Source: Calliopsis andreniformis
Lineage: Eukaryota > Arthropoda > Insecta > Hymenoptera > Andrenidae
Direction: 5' to 3'
Assembly (NCBI RefSeq): GCF_051401765.1
Contig: NC_135071.1
Location: 8,224,961-8,288,960, forward strand
Length of the DNA: 64,000 nt
The position numbers were made by a program, and so were the translations under genes. Under the pieces are notes generated by a model that did no database searches, had not been told where the DNA came from, and was given only the letters and a program-made list of their open reading frames with translations. Every line of letters begins with the position of its first letter. Position 1 is the stretch's first letter. This document shows positions 34,516-46,858 of the stretch, in pieces.

Positions 34516-35500
34516 GACTTTGCTCAATTACTGTTCTTATAAATTAGAAATAATTTCGGTAAAAATGGAATTAGAAAAATCGAAAAAACGAAGGTTCTAA
34601 AAATGTATCATATGTTTCTATTATGTCTAGTAATTTACTACGTTGTATAAACTTAGAATGTCTTATTGATAATTTTGATGACGTTTAAGATATTAAATTT
34701 TCGATGGAAGGTAATACTTAATCACCCGAATATTCCGTTACAAGGACAGAATACTTAACACCAACCTATTTACAATAAAAATCGTATCAATACTAAAATT
34801 GTCTATAACTCTTTTGAAGAAAACATACTGGCATTCTGTACAATCTCAAAATAATTTCTAATAGTAAAACATTACAGAATATAAATCTGTGGGTTGTCCA
34901 CTAACTTCAGACTTACTAAAGAAACTAGAGAACTGATTTCAAACTACAATTGGTATGGTGAAATTTTGACAAGACGTTCGAATTCTAAACAAAGTCTATT
35001 CCAAAACTGAAGCTAACGGCATTAGAAAATTATCTTTTATTTTTCCGTGAGCACGCCTACTTATAACTATCGCCAACTTTTTCAACTTTCTTTATGAAAA
35101 GAATAAAGTACGTATCTTTATATGTACAATTCATGAAGCATAAAATATTTCTGTAACTTTTTTAAAAATGGTTACGTTACTCATAGATTTCTGTATAAAA
35201 ACTATCCTATTCAAATTACTCTTATAGACAAATAACACAAGGAACAAAAATTCTTAACAATTTAGGGACTCAATAAGAAAATATAAACGATCGCAAATAG
35301 TCAAAATTTTGTTTCCATCGCGGTCAATTTTTGTTTTTTTTGTGGGACGTTCCGAGGAAGCGCCGCCAAATGCAATTCGCTGAATCGAAACATCTTGAAG
35401 AGATCGTTTTTCCTGAGCACGTCGTACCGTAGTCCGCACTTTATGACAGTCGGCTTCCGTCCAGGTACGATGTACTGAAGCCGGTGTAAGAAAAAAAGGG
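34516..35500. other. AT-rich intronic DNA, nothing recognised
   Basis: No convincing frame, repeat boundary or structured element was seen here. Confidence 0.4.
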
Positions 35501-35509
35501 GGAGGGAGA

Positions 35510-35512
35510 GAG

Positions 35513-35562
<50 letters not shown>
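35510..35562. repeat. (GA)n microsatellite
   Basis: About 24 uninterrupted GA units preceded by GGGAGGGAGAGAGG. The minus-strand open frame across it is an L/S-repeat artefact of the (TC)n complement. Confidence 0.95.
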
Positions 35563-35563
<1 letters not shown>

Positions 35564-35599
35564 GAAGCAAAGGAAAATTGGACACAAGAGAATCCAATA

Positions 35600-37925
35600 T
35601 AGCGGACTGTTAAACCGTAGCCGGAGTAAAATGAAAGAAGTGTAGGAGGAATAAAGCGAAATGAAGAAACGCTTTCAACGAAAAAACGTCTTTTCGAACA
35701 CGAACGAGCTTGAAACTCTTTACCGTTTCACCGATAATATTACAAGGATCCGAGGAGACGTCTTTTTTTCGAATGTCTCTGTAAATACGTCCGTTCTATC
35801 ATCCAAGTTGTCCCCCTTTTCACGGAGAAAATTGGCTGATATCGTTTCAGCGTCTTAGCTTGCTCCCGTTACTGCTAAAGTCGTCCTAATTTCAAAGGAA
35901 ACTGTTACGTCTACAGGAACAGCGAAAACAGTCGCTTCTACACCAGTTGGAAAGTTATCGGTTGGCAATCTTTCAAAAACTGCACGATTCTTGGTTCAAT
36001 AAAACAGTTTTCACGAAAAGCATTTAATCGTTCATTTATGAATACTCACCTAGTTATTTGTATGGTTTTAATATAAGTAGAATTGATGGGAGTAATTTCA
36101 TAAGATAAAAGGATACATTCACAGAGAGCCAAGTTCTAAGGAAAAATAGTTTTTTAGGAAATTATACATTAAATTGTGAATATTTTTAGTAATGATTGAA
36201 TTAAATATTGAATGATAAATACGGTAGAATCTGATTAGCTTGAAGTATTCACATTTATTGAAGTATAATGAAACTTAACAGAAATTTAAATATGTTAATG
36301 AAGACTTAGATTAAGTAGAAGTGTTAAAATAGAACATAATATCTACAAATCAAAGCAATAAACGTAGCTATATACGAAATTTTAAATTTTTCATTGAGTA
36401 AATTAATTATTAAATGCAATTAAGTGATTTATTTCAAGAAATGCTTTCGAGGATCGTCAAAACTTCTTACTTCTTTTTTCAAACTATTTTCCAACCGCTA
36501 CTTGTACAATTTGTATCAAGGAAAAAGACAAGCCTAAAATTTCTTTGATTATTCTTACATAAGCATAAAAAAGAAGTTTCCTCTTCATCAATTTTTTGAA
36601 CTTTAATTCAAAATAAGAGTGTCTTTGCTACCACGAACCTTGAAGACTGTGCAGGAGGAAAGAGGTCGATCCCTTTGTAACAAAGTGAAATATCTTTCAG
36701 AGGGATTTCTTAAGATATCAGCTGAAAGAAAAATGACAAGAAAGATGATGACATTAATTTGCACGAAAGGAGCATTTCTCGCGAGAAATCTTGATATTCC
36801 CTTTTACCAAGATTCAAACTTCAAGCATCGTTTTTAAAATTCGCGTCAGAGCTTCTCTGACTGTTCTCCCAAGTTTGAGGATACGTGAGGCCACTGTCGA
36901 TTCTGGAAAGGGAACGTCACAAAATGAGCCAAGAGGTGCCAACAGGGGGTTTGGAGAAAACTGTATAATTTCGGCGATATGGACTTCGCCCTGCAGCACT
37001 CGGCGCAAAATTTAATCTAGCCAGGCTAGTCAAAAGAGGACAGGAGAATAGTGGCAGTCGCAACAATAACTTTGGAAACTCCTGCCTCCACAACCACTCG
37101 TTGCTTATTGCTTTCGGTATTAACTCACCCTACGCAACCCCATTCCACGACATCGGTCTTTGCCGCGACAAAAGAACCCAACTTTATTTCGACCTCATGA
37201 TAAGCCCTGCTTAGCTGCATTTTCTTCCTCTTGTCCTATTCCAACGTTTTCCGTCTTATCCTCTCCCACTTTGTAAGTGGTTTCTATCTTACAGGATTAT
37301 GGAGCGATTTAACGAAGAGATGAAAGAATTCCCAGCGCAAAATTGCGGTAATCAAGTCTGTCGGGGATACTGTATTTCCTCGATATAGACTCATTGACGA
37401 ATTTATATCTATCGTGGGACAGGTTTCTATGGTCAAACCACAGCGACCAAAATACAGTAGGATCTCAATTAATTGGCTCTCGGGTATTCACATATTCCGT
37501 TATTCAGGGTTTCGATCATGCTGTATATCACCCGCAAGTATACAGAGAAACCGAAAGAAAAACTCAAGCACCATAATTAACACTTTCTTTCCAAAATTAT
37601 TTAACGACAAAAGAATATTTATATCTTAAAGATTTTAAATGTCAAACATGTGCTTCACGAAAATATTCTAACATTTGCTAACCATTCAAATTTTCATTCC
37701 ATTCGCTATTTCTTAGTAGTAGCAAATAAAAAACCTAACTAACATTTTGATTGATATGTACACACCATATGAATACGTGGGAAAAGAAAAGGTTAAATAA
37801 CAGCATATCAGATTTGAGCAAATTAGGTAGCGAGAAAACACTTTAATTTCGTGTTTTAATCAAGTCTTAAGCCAGTTAATTATTGATGTCCCATTATAGT
37901 AGCTGATTAAACTATGTATAGAGGT
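35600..37925. other. Intronic DNA without recognised gene
   Basis: Frames of 60-74 codons at 35661-35858, 36619-36837 and 37394-37629 have no motif. ACGGTAGAATCTGATTAG near 36221 and TACAGTAGGATCTCAATTAA near 37452 resemble decayed pogo-type transposon ends. Confidence 0.35.
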
Positions 37926-37929
37926 TAAC

Positions 37930-38105
37930 GAAAGTGCTTTGACATCAGCGCAATCGTGTGTCAGTGTAATTCCCTCGCGTCTCGACGAACAGTGTCTTCT
38001 TCCAAGTGTTTGCAACGCCAACAGTGAACATCGATATCATCCATCAAGGCAGTGGTTTAGCATGCTCTTGTCAGTCCTTTCTAGTGTCTAACGGTGGATC
38101 GTGAG
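37930..38105 (+). promoter_or_regulatory. Possible promoter / 5' untranslated exon on the plus strand
   Basis: The stretch has the GTGTC/CAGTG-rich, ATG-poor texture common in insect 5' leaders: TGTGTCAGTGTAATTCC (a TCAGT initiator-type word), GACGAACAGTGTCTTC, AAGTGTTTGCAACG, CAACAGTGAACATC. It is followed by a consensus-like donor, ATC then GTGAGAGT, at about 38100. No downstream exon or product could be assigned, so this is a texture-based inference only. Confidence 0.22.
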
Positions 38106-39469
38106 AGTAGGAGGCAAACTCGTCATCGTGTCAACGTCGATCAAACCATCAAAATATCATCGAGCAGCGGGCGGAACGCCCAAAGCAACGAGCACTATCA
38201 TCCATCAGGGAAACTTTGTCGCATGTAAACGCCATTTCTCTTCGGTCTACGTGATGCATACGCCGATCGATAACAACTGGGCCTCGGCCTTCTATTCAAC
38301 TGCATATGTCGTCGAACATGCCTACTAATTCGAGACATTAATCACGTATCGCTTATGAATACGGTTTAAAGAAAGATGGCTTCGAATTGGAAATTTCGAC
38401 GGTCTGCGGATAAACGGTAGAACAGAAACGGACCGTGACGGAGATCCATTGAATGTATAATGTCAATTGATTCACAAAGGATCGATGCTGCATTATTTCG
38501 TGTATAACTGTGGCTAGTTGACCTTATGAAAGATTCTTGGACTTCGATTGATGTACAAAGTTGTTATGAAAGAAGAGTTGTTGCCATTTCCGATCATATT
38601 CAAGATTTGAATATTTAAATATTTTAACTGTTTACAGTAGGAGATTTACGATTTTTCCTTCATAATGTCTACTTAGAAACGCCAGTCGAGGGCAAAGGGA
38701 TAAAATTTGAAGAATTGAATCTCGGATTGTCTTTTTGTTTGAATGTACAAATCAACACTGCATATTTTCCAGTACTGTGTTTCTCTCACAAATTCTAGAA
38801 GACGTAATTAATTTGTGCTCTAACTACTTTGTTTGTAATTCATTTAGCTAATTCATAAGAATAGTTAGCAAGCAATTAACAAGCTGAAAATGACCTTCTC
38901 ATATGTAACCTTGACTCTACGTTAAAATTTGTCGATTTAGGTTCCATTGAACACTGGAATTATAGATTTACAGCTTGAAATACAAACAATTAACAGTTTA
39001 AGGAATATTTAACAACAAAGTTTTGCTAAGTTATACCTCCTAATTTGTAACTAAAATCCCCACCCAAAGGAAGCACCTAACATGGTAAGGTGCTCGTCTT
39101 CTAAAAGGATGCTTCTTCACCCAACCCACAGAGGCACTTTGCCAAAACACAGTTTCCTTGTTCGTCGTGTAAAATGATTCCCAGACTATCCACGAGACTA
39201 GTACTTTAAATTTATACTAGTACTTTCCAGCCATCTAGAATGCACACCAACAAAAACATTCGATTCTAAATACTACAACAAATGTCAAAAATAAATACCC
39301 CAATCTGTGATCCTACATTCTTTCCCCCTTTAACAATGTATACAATAGGTCTCTTTCTAGCGTATAAATTACGAAATGAAAGAAATAAAATTCCATTTAA
39401 AAACTTATCACACATGATATAAAAGTAATTCCATATAATAAAAAATACAACCAGTAACTGGTTGACAGT

Positions 39470-39720
39470 TATTAAAACATTCTAATATTCAGACTTTTAA
39501 TATTGAAATATTCTAACACTTTAATTTTCAGATGTTCTAAGGCTCCATTTTTCAAACATATCAATATCTAAAAATTTAAATACTAAAATTTTTTAATATT
39601 CAAATATTCCAATAAATATTTTAACAAATACTAACATTTAGAAATATTCTAATATGAAAGTATTTCAATACTTTAACAACAATTAGAAAACCAAAATTTG
39701 CATGAAGATTTTTGAATCTA
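39470..39720. repeat. Low-complexity AATATTCTAA / AAATATTC tract
   Basis: Short words TCTAATATTC, GAAATATTCTAA and AAATATTCCAA recur at about 10-base spacing for roughly 250 bases. It is the same class as 16155-16660. Confidence 0.6.
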
Positions 39721-39799
39721 TATTCCTCCTATATATCTAACTTCAAATTGAATTATAACTACCAGCTTCAACAAATATTTTACATATTCGTAATAGCAC

Positions 39800-40620
39800 T
39801 CATTTCAAACTTCTATAGCAGTTAATGTTATTGAGTTTGAACTGCTAAATATTAATATTGGGCCATTATGAGTAGAGGTAAAAAGCGAAGAGAGGTGTCG
39901 GCACAGAGCAACCGGAAGTCTGCAGGTACTTCCGAGACGAACCGTGGACGTCACCGACAGTCGAACCGAGGCTGATTCGCGACGATGCTCCCGGCAGTTT
40001 ACGGGTTCCTGGACCGACCATAACTCCGGCCCAGACAATTCATAAAGAGGAAGAAAGTGGAAAAGCGAGTGGAAAGATATCTTAGGCCAGCGTTGGCCCG
40101 ACTGGATGGGTGGTTTAGATGGGTGGGTAGTTCTCGCTGGGAGGAGTACCGCTGCCACCACCGCCGCCAAAGTGCTCTCTAAATTATTCTCTCGAGCGTC
40201 ACGAGTGGAGGGGTCTTGGAAAATGGAGCTCGACCTGGAGGAGCGAGGAGCCCTGCAAGATTCGCAAGGGGACACGAAAACGGAGAAGGGAGAAGAATGA
40301 ACGTCGGATACAGGGGAGCTTCATTGCTTCCGGTTGTTTACCGCGGCTACGATAAGACGAATTCATCCTACTCGAATTAATTTGGACTCGCTGCCACCAG
40401 CAAAAACGGCTTCTGCTAGACTTTTGATAATGATTGGGAACCCTGCTTCAATGCGTTTTCCTGCAACTGCAGTCGCAGATGAATTGCAGCTCAGGCTTTG
40501 TCACAGTTCGTTTAATCTGCTCTGCATCTGTGAAGTGGTTGCCTTACTTCTAATGGACATAAGCCTTCTTGAACCTTTTGATTTAGAAGCACTGTTACGC
40601 TATTTTGCGTACTAAATGAA
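39800..40620. other. GC-richer patch with long minus frame, no gene assigned
   Basis: A minus-strand frame of 156 codons (39805-40275) and plus frames at 40106-40300 and 40334-40615 overlap here. The minus product is S/R/P-rich at the amino end and shows no recognised domain. With several frames open at once the signal looks compositional. Confidence 0.3.
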
Positions 40621-40800
40621 GAAGACTTTAAAGAGGAAAAATTGTCTTTGATTGGATCTTTTATTGAGAATACTAAGAAGAATTAATTATTCATTGCCCC
40701 CAGTTTCTATGAAAGCTTAACATACTAAGTATCTGAATTCACATGGTTTCAATACAGGTATGTAGAAGCTAGTTAAAACGTGTGATGGAGTAGAGTAAAT

Positions 40801-40992
40801 GTCTCAACAATCAACCATGTTCCAGTACCCAAACACTAGCGCTAACTTTATTTAATTTTAAACTTAGGTTCTGATGTAATTAAAAACAAAGAATAGTATC
40901 ATAAAATACTCAGGCAGTAGGACATCATAATTAAAAAACCAGAGTACACATATTTAGGTTGCTCAGTTATTGAGACATTTGACATCTTAGGC
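40801..40992 (+). repeat. Dispersed repeat, copy 2 of 3
   Basis: It contains CAATCAACCATGTTCCAGTA, TTTATTTAATTTTAAACTTA, GATGTAATTAAAAACAAAGA, ATAGTATCATAAAATA, GTAGGACATCATAATT and GAGACATTTGACATCTTAGG, in the same order as the copies at 15893 and 49862. Confidence 0.65.
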
Positions 40993-41423
40993 GTTCAAAT
41001 ACTAGAACATTTACGTTACTAACATTGCATCTAATATCTTACTGACTGTTTTGAGTTTTGATGACTGTACGGTCTTACTGTTTCTTGGTTCTTTTGATTT
41101 GAAATGATTGTTATACAACTATAATACCTATTAAGTACACAATGTGAGACCACTCATGAAAATATAAATTCTGTATTAGAAAAACCAAAGAAGGGAATGC
41201 CTACATAAAGGGCTTACTCCTATGACGTACCAAATTTCAAAAACATCTCAGCACGCTAAGCAGAAAATTCTCCAAAAATAAACAAGATCCTTCATCAAAT
41301 ATCCTTCATTAGATCATAGATTCATTTCCTTATTGAGAATACCAAGATATATGTATGTATTTATCTTTAGTTCATATTCAATTATTCTAAATTTTACGTG
41401 GTTATAAAAATGGAACAGCTCAG

Positions 41424-41660
41424 GGCCCTCCCCCCCATCACCCTCCCCCTCTCCCTCTCACCCCACGCTCTCCTTCTCTCCCCTCCACCCCCTTCGCCCA
41501 CTCTTTCTCTCCCTCTCCCGCCCCCACTCCCTCTCTCTCTATCTCCACCCCCTCCCGCTCCATCTCTCCCTCTAACCCCTCTCTCCCTCCCCTCTCTCCC
41601 ACCCCTCTCTCCCTCCCCCTCTCTCTCCCTCCCCCCTCTCTCCATCTCTCTCCCTCTGTC
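41424..41660. repeat. Polypyrimidine CCCTCTCC low-complexity tract
   Basis: About 235 bases are almost purely C and T on the plus strand, with many CTCTCCCTC and CCCCCTC units. This removes stop codons and gives a P/L/S-only plus frame (inside 41398-41907) and an E/R/G-only minus frame (41394-41669). Such mirror-repeat tracts can form triplex DNA. The frames are not taken as genes. Confidence 0.9.
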
Positions 41661-43269
41661 AATGCTCACACGAGGAAATAGTGAACAAAACTATCAGACA
41701 AACCAAGATACAGATTGTGAGACAAGTCTGTCAGGTTTACTGTCAGAACCAAAATATTCTTACTTTGCGGCAGAAGCGAGAGCAAGGGATGAAAATGATC
41801 TCAGGCAAGTGAGCGAACCAGCAAGTGGTAGGATGAGAACGAGATTAAAGTATTTGCAACTGCTAGAACGATGTGGTAAGACTGTTAACTACCATACTTC
41901 ATTTTAGTTCTACAAATACCTTGGACCAAAAATGTTTATACCACCTGAAAATATTAGTAAGTGGTGGGAAAAACCATGAAAACCAATTTATAAATAAAAT
42001 TGAAAGGAGTGAGATTCTCTGGCCCATAAAGTATCGAATTTATTAATAGAAAGCAAAACTTGGAATGCAAATTACAATTGCTGTATAATTGCGAATCATG
42101 AAATCGAGAGGTTACGCAAAAAAAAGAAAAGAGATTCTTTATTCCTTTTCCAATTATAGACTTCAGGAGATGCAATGAAGCTCACGATTCTGCCCTCTTA
42201 TTCGACGGTGCACGTTAATCCCGTTACTTCCATAGTCTTAGCTTCGTAATCCTTGAGTCCTGATTTATGCAGTAGATAGTCGCCAGATAACTGGGAAGCA
42301 CGATGGGTCACACACTCCTAAAACGGTTTCAAGAAAAGCTTCGACCTGTAGAAACTTCTACATATGAAATAGTCGTGATGTATTCAAAAGAAAATACAGA
42401 GTTGTTTCTACATACACGTGGACACCTTTGAAGGTAGTGTATGCATCTAGGATAGTAAAGTCGAAATTTTATATGGACCGACAGAAAACTAAGACGACTC
42501 TTGTATACGCTAAATAAAGAGATTAATTTTTTAATTTGAGGATTGTTCTATTTTCTATTTACGTAGATTTACATAATCCTTCGATCTGTATCAAACTAAA
42601 TTATCCCCAGCAAGTAGAGTATATTAACAGATAAATGCTTCTTAAATTCTACAATCTATTTTAATGCGATTTGCCTGAATTCCTGAAAGTTTAATTGAAG
42701 TTTGATATAACTGCCATAATATATTTTATTATATTTCTCTTCATAATAAAAGTCCCAATCACCTGCATTCTTTTTATCTATAACAGTCTACATTCAATAA
42801 AAAATTGTGCCGAAATTCCGAATCAAATTTATGCTGCATTTTATATAAATCTATCTCTCTAACCAGAAAGAATTTCATTTCGACTAAAAAATAAAATACC
42901 AATAACACGTAAATAAAACATTTCAATTATTACAATATAGCTATGCCTCTTCTGCTCTTTACAATTGCTTTATTTTCATTCAAATTTTTACGTTTTTATG
43001 TATTTTATTCGACTATTTGAAACGTGTTAAAAATGTAAAATTGTTCTGTTGTTTTTTGTACACATTTCTTTCAGTGAAAAAGTGGCGTACTCATGAAACA
43101 CGGGAAACAATTATTTAACCAAAAAAGAAACTATTCAGATTTATATTCACAGAAAAGTATATTTTCGAAATTATTCAAAAGATAAGACATTTATGCGAAA
43201 ATGGATAGAAATGAAAAAAATTGTTATTAAAGAATACTAGGTGACGTCAAACCTTCCAGCGTGTAAAAC

Positions 43270-43720
43270 ATACATATGCAAAGTGGTTGCTACTACGGTG
43301 GTCAATATTCCTACAGCGTGAATCGATTGATTCGGAAACAACCATATCGACGATTCCCACAGGGTACCGTCCGATGTTAACAAAATTACAGGAGCTAATT
43401 AATTAAGGACCAATAAAAAGCCCGCGGGACAATGAAGACTCGTCGCATGGTCAAAATAAAAGCAATACAGGGGAATAGCAGCCAATTATTTCGGCATGCG
43501 GCTCCGAAAGAGCTAATTACATGCATCGAAACCACGTCACATCCCTCGCAAATGACCCAAAAACTGTTTCAATTACGATGCCCCAGCACTGCGTTAGTCA
43601 CGGGCAACCATTTCAATTTCCCGCCGATTCGATTGATACGCGGCCAATTAATATCTCCCAAAGCGAGTAAAAGAATCTGCCCCGCGACTTAATTATTCCC
43701 CGTGAATAATACAGTATTGA
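43270..43720. promoter_or_regulatory. Candidate intronic enhancer: homeodomain-core-rich noncoding block
   Basis: Within 450 bases there are GCTAATTAATTAAGG, GAGCTAATTACATG, GGCCAATTAATATC and CTTAATTATTCC, all containing TAATTA/TTAATT cores. GAATCGATTGATTCGG, GATTCGATTGATACG and CpG-rich spacers are also present. The density of AT-rich homeodomain cores set in GC-richer sequence is typical of insect developmental enhancers. A plus frame of 86 codons (43432-43692) crosses it but shows no family. Function is inferred only. Confidence 0.3.
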
Positions 43721-43776
43721 GTAGGTATTTATCGCATCGTGAAGTCTCATGAAAACAATCTACGTTTGTATGATTA

Positions 43777-44460
43777 TACAGAGTGTTCCATTTACGGTGA
43801 CACAACGAAATATCTCGTAGACAAATAATTTTTTGAGAAAAAAAGATAAAACACTTCTTCCATGATTTTTAGAGGGAATTCAAATAGCGAAAAATTTTTT
43901 TGTAGGTCCTCTGTGTTTTAAGATATTCAGAGAAACGTTAACAGTATTATTGAATTGATCTTCTCATGTTTATTTGAAGGTTAATTTTATTTTTCTCTTA
44001 AAATAATAAAGTTATTTTCTTCTGAGGGATATTTTATTTCATTAATAATAATGCAATAATAATTCTTTGTTACAAGAGCATCACAATAAATGCGCCAAAG
44101 TGTGACTTTCAACTTCTAAACACTTATTAATGCGTTTAATAAAAGATTGATGCACAAATAATAAAATTTCTCTCCTGATACTATGACACACATTTATGAT
44201 TCACTGTTTTATATTTTCTGAAGTGCTAGATGAATCATGATAACCTTTTCTTTGAGGTAACCTCATTAAAAGTAATCTGACGATGTCAGATCAGGTGATC
44301 TCGCTGGCAAGGGAACTGGGCCACCTCGACCTATCCAGCAATCAGTAAAATCCCAATCTAGTGATATTACCATGCAGACTAGGCTATTTAGCAGGCAGGC
44401 GAAACATATGGTTGCAGCATAAACTTGAAAAAATCTTGTAGCTTTACCTTTCATTTTAGA
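43777..44460 (-). mobile_element. Decayed mariner/Tc-type element
   Basis: TACAGAGTGTTCCATTTACG at 43777 has the form of a transposon end. The minus strand at 44260-44454 encodes WIGRGGPVP and PARSPDLTSSDYF, which matches the conserved WIGRxGP...PPRSPDLTPLDFF region of mariner/Tc-type DDE transposases. Two stops replace the next residues and GYLK follows, as in the family. The upstream catalytic region is not readable and the right end was not found. Another MITE starts at 44481. Confidence 0.6.
44260..44454 (-). pseudogene. Mariner/Tc-type transposase fragment
   Basis: The readable part is about 60 codons. D-W-D-F-T-D-C then WIGRGGP and RSPDLTSSDYF correspond to the stretch containing a catalytic-region aspartate of DDE/D transposases. 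Consecutive stop codons after DYF, then GYLK in the same frame, show it is dead. Family assignment rests on the SPDLT motif and its spacing from WIGR. Confidence 0.6.
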
Positions 44461-44480
44461 CAGTCTAGGCAGAGCCTTCG

Positions 44481-44930
44481 TACAGTGTTCGACACCAGGT
44501 GTCAGAAAGGATAATGTTAAGTCTCTAAAGTGTGAACAGACCCAAACACCGTGCAGTAAGATCTATACATCATTGAAAAGGTCTCGTCAAGAGAAATCAA
44601 TTTATACTATTTTTAAGTTTAAAATTGAATGGAAACGCTACAAAAGATGTCCTCAAAGTTCGCGATCTTGCAGTTTTCAGCAAAGGAAATCAGTAGTAAA
44701 ATCCCATCTAGCCTAAGGGTCCAAAGCTAGACGCTTAAAGAAAATTTGGCAGTGTGAAAGATATTTTAATGTAAATTAGGTTGCCAAATATGTCTTGTAA
44801 CCTCTGTTCCAAAATCATATTAGGCCTGAAATAAAGGCCCAAAACCAATGTCGCCATTCTTGATTTTCGTCCTATTTTGACATATACAATCGTCTCTTAA
44901 AATTTTTGACCCTTGTTGATGAACACCCTG
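44481..44930. mobile_element. MITE of the TACAGGG / GTGTTCGACA family
   Basis: The left end TACAGTGTTCGACACCAGG is paired with GTTGATGAACACCCTG at the right end. GATTTTCGTCCTATTTTGAC at about 44860 and CGTCTCTTAAAATTTTTGAC at about 44891 match the right-end blocks of the copies ending at 23304, 54725 and 56309. About 450 bases, noncoding. Confidence 0.6.
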
Positions 44931-44999
44931 AAGCTTGGTTGTGTCCTCTGTGTGCTAATGATAAAAAGAAGAAAATAAACACTCCAAAAAAAGAACTGA

Positions 45000-46680
45000 T
45001 CCTTAATCTCATAAAATTGTGTATATGTGTACAACTGTTGTGAATTGTAAACATATAATTGCACCTACATAAAACTGTATTAATTAGCGGCAAATTCCTA
45101 ATCTCGTATGCGTGCTTAGCTATAAAGAAAATGCGCAGACTTCTAATTTAAGACAAAATGAACCATATGGAAAAGATTACATCAGAACCAATCGGAACCG
45201 CATTCCTTCCAAGTGACTTCTACCTAGATCTCTTCTGCCCTACCTAGCTCTCTTCTTCAAGCAGTCACTTGTTCTCCTACATGATACCCCATGTCAAAGG
45301 AAATATAAAAAATCCAACGATGACAAATTATAGCGTGAGATAATAGTGAACCCTAATAATCAGCTTCTCTCTCTTCCGTTACCATGCATATACGGCGTAT
45401 GTCCACTAATAAAATAATGTACGCCCGCACATTTTGCTCATAAAGGGTAACCATGAATATTTCATATCGCTTAATTCCTCGGGCGTTATAATCGCCGCAG
45501 GATGCAGATACGCATCGGGTCGTATCTCAAAAGTAATCTGCTGCATCCGTGCAAACAAAGAACGGCGGCGCAAATTAACAAAGGCAATATCTCGCCGTGT
45601 AATTGCCGCTCGGTTTAGTACACGATAAAATCTTCAGTTCAGAAGTCTGTACAATATTAAGCACACTCCGCGTGGGTCCTACTTCCAATTTATCTCGAAC
45701 GTTATTCGTCCGATATTTTTTAATAATATTGTCGCCCGTTTGCATTATCAGATAAAAATTTATAATCCATAACTGAGGGATTTCATAAAGCTGACAATGA
45801 GATATGGCTTTTATGATTTGTAAAATCTGGTTCTCGAGAAATAACAAATCTGCCTTCTATGAAAAGTACCGTGCAGGGTATCTCGCATGAAATAAACTAC
45901 GATCATGAATATGATAGTAATAAGTAATAACAACACTAATAAAAAATTATAATAATAGCTGTTAAAAGAAGGAAAATAGAGAATGAATATAAAAGTAAAG
46001 TAGAAACAACTTTTTAAAATTATAATTAATGTTCATGTGATATAACTGTTAGCAAATTTAATATGCCATTCACAATGTTCAAAGAAATTATCGATTACGT
46101 ATTACCTTTCAGAAAGAAACTTGTTGAGGAGTGTTTTTCGAAGCCCAGGACGATTCAAAAAAGAAACTTCAAGAACTGAGACAGCGTCGAATCGATACAG
46201 GACACAAAAGTATCGGTTCTCGTCCAGTCCATTTGGAGAATCGTTCCCAGACTAAGTATCCCTCTACGGATGTCAATAACAAAATAATACGCAATATATC
46301 AAAGCCTAAACCAGAGATGTTTCGCGCTGACATGTTTATGGCTGTCAATCTGATGCTCTAACCCGCGAATCATAAACCGAGGAACGCGTCCACCTTGGCT
46401 GATTTATAACGACTCATGCTTCGTAAAATGAACGTCTGACTTCGATCTGCGAAATTTCCATCAGGGCAGATTATCGAATGGATTGCATAGCAAAGCGCTC
46501 AATGTTCCTACACAGTTTCACGTGTAACGACGGAACAAGTGATCCTAGCTGAACGGTGCAATGATTTTGACAAGTGGAACGCCAATAAACGTTGTACAAA
46601 GACATGTATGGTGCAATAATCAATAGACACTATGTACCGTTTATACAAGTTGCTTTGTGACTTACAGCTGCTTGATTACA
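45000..46680. other. Intronic DNA; CpG-containing conserved-looking block at 45400-45630
   Basis: The block at 45400-45630 includes GGGCGTTATAATCGCCGCAG and AACGGCGGCGCAAATTAAC, non-repetitive and GC-richer than its flanks. A hydrophilic plus frame of 76 codons at 46131-46361 (KKKLQELRQRR then a Q/N/K-rich tail) follows a CTTTCAG acceptor-like word, but the frame does not continue across it. No gene is called. Confidence 0.3.
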
Positions 46681-46689
46681 ATCACAATT

Positions 46690-46805
46690 TTCACATTTGA
46701 AGATTTTAATGTTTGAGAATTTGGATACTTAAAAATTGATTAATTGTTAGGTAGTTGAGACTTTGAATAATATTTGAATATTTTAATACCTGAAAATTTT
46801 AAGAT
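46690..46805. repeat. Low-complexity TTTGAATATTTTAA tract
   Basis: Words such as TTTGAAGATTTTAA, TTTGAATATTTTAA and CTGAAAATTTTAAG recur. Same class as the tracts at 50790-50850 and 59985-60090. Confidence 0.5.
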
Positions 46806-46858
46806 CAGGAATTGTTCACACTAGAAAACAAGAAAGGAACTTTGTTCCTTTAGAAACA

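Noticed and set aside
35301..35597. Minus frame with a long (LS)n run
   Set aside because: It is the complement of a (GA)n microsatellite.
39805..40275. Minus frame of 156 codons
   Set aside because: It lies in a GC-richer patch where several frames are open on both strands. No domain, splice site or conserved motif was seen.
41398..41907. Plus frame of 169 codons
   Set aside because: More than a third of it is the C/T-only tract, which cannot encode a stop. The remaining part has no recognised domain.
46131..46361. Hydrophilic 76-codon plus frame near a CTTTCAG acceptor-like word
   Set aside because: An in-frame TGA lies between the acceptor-like site and the frame, and the first codon used is GTG. 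No family was recognised.
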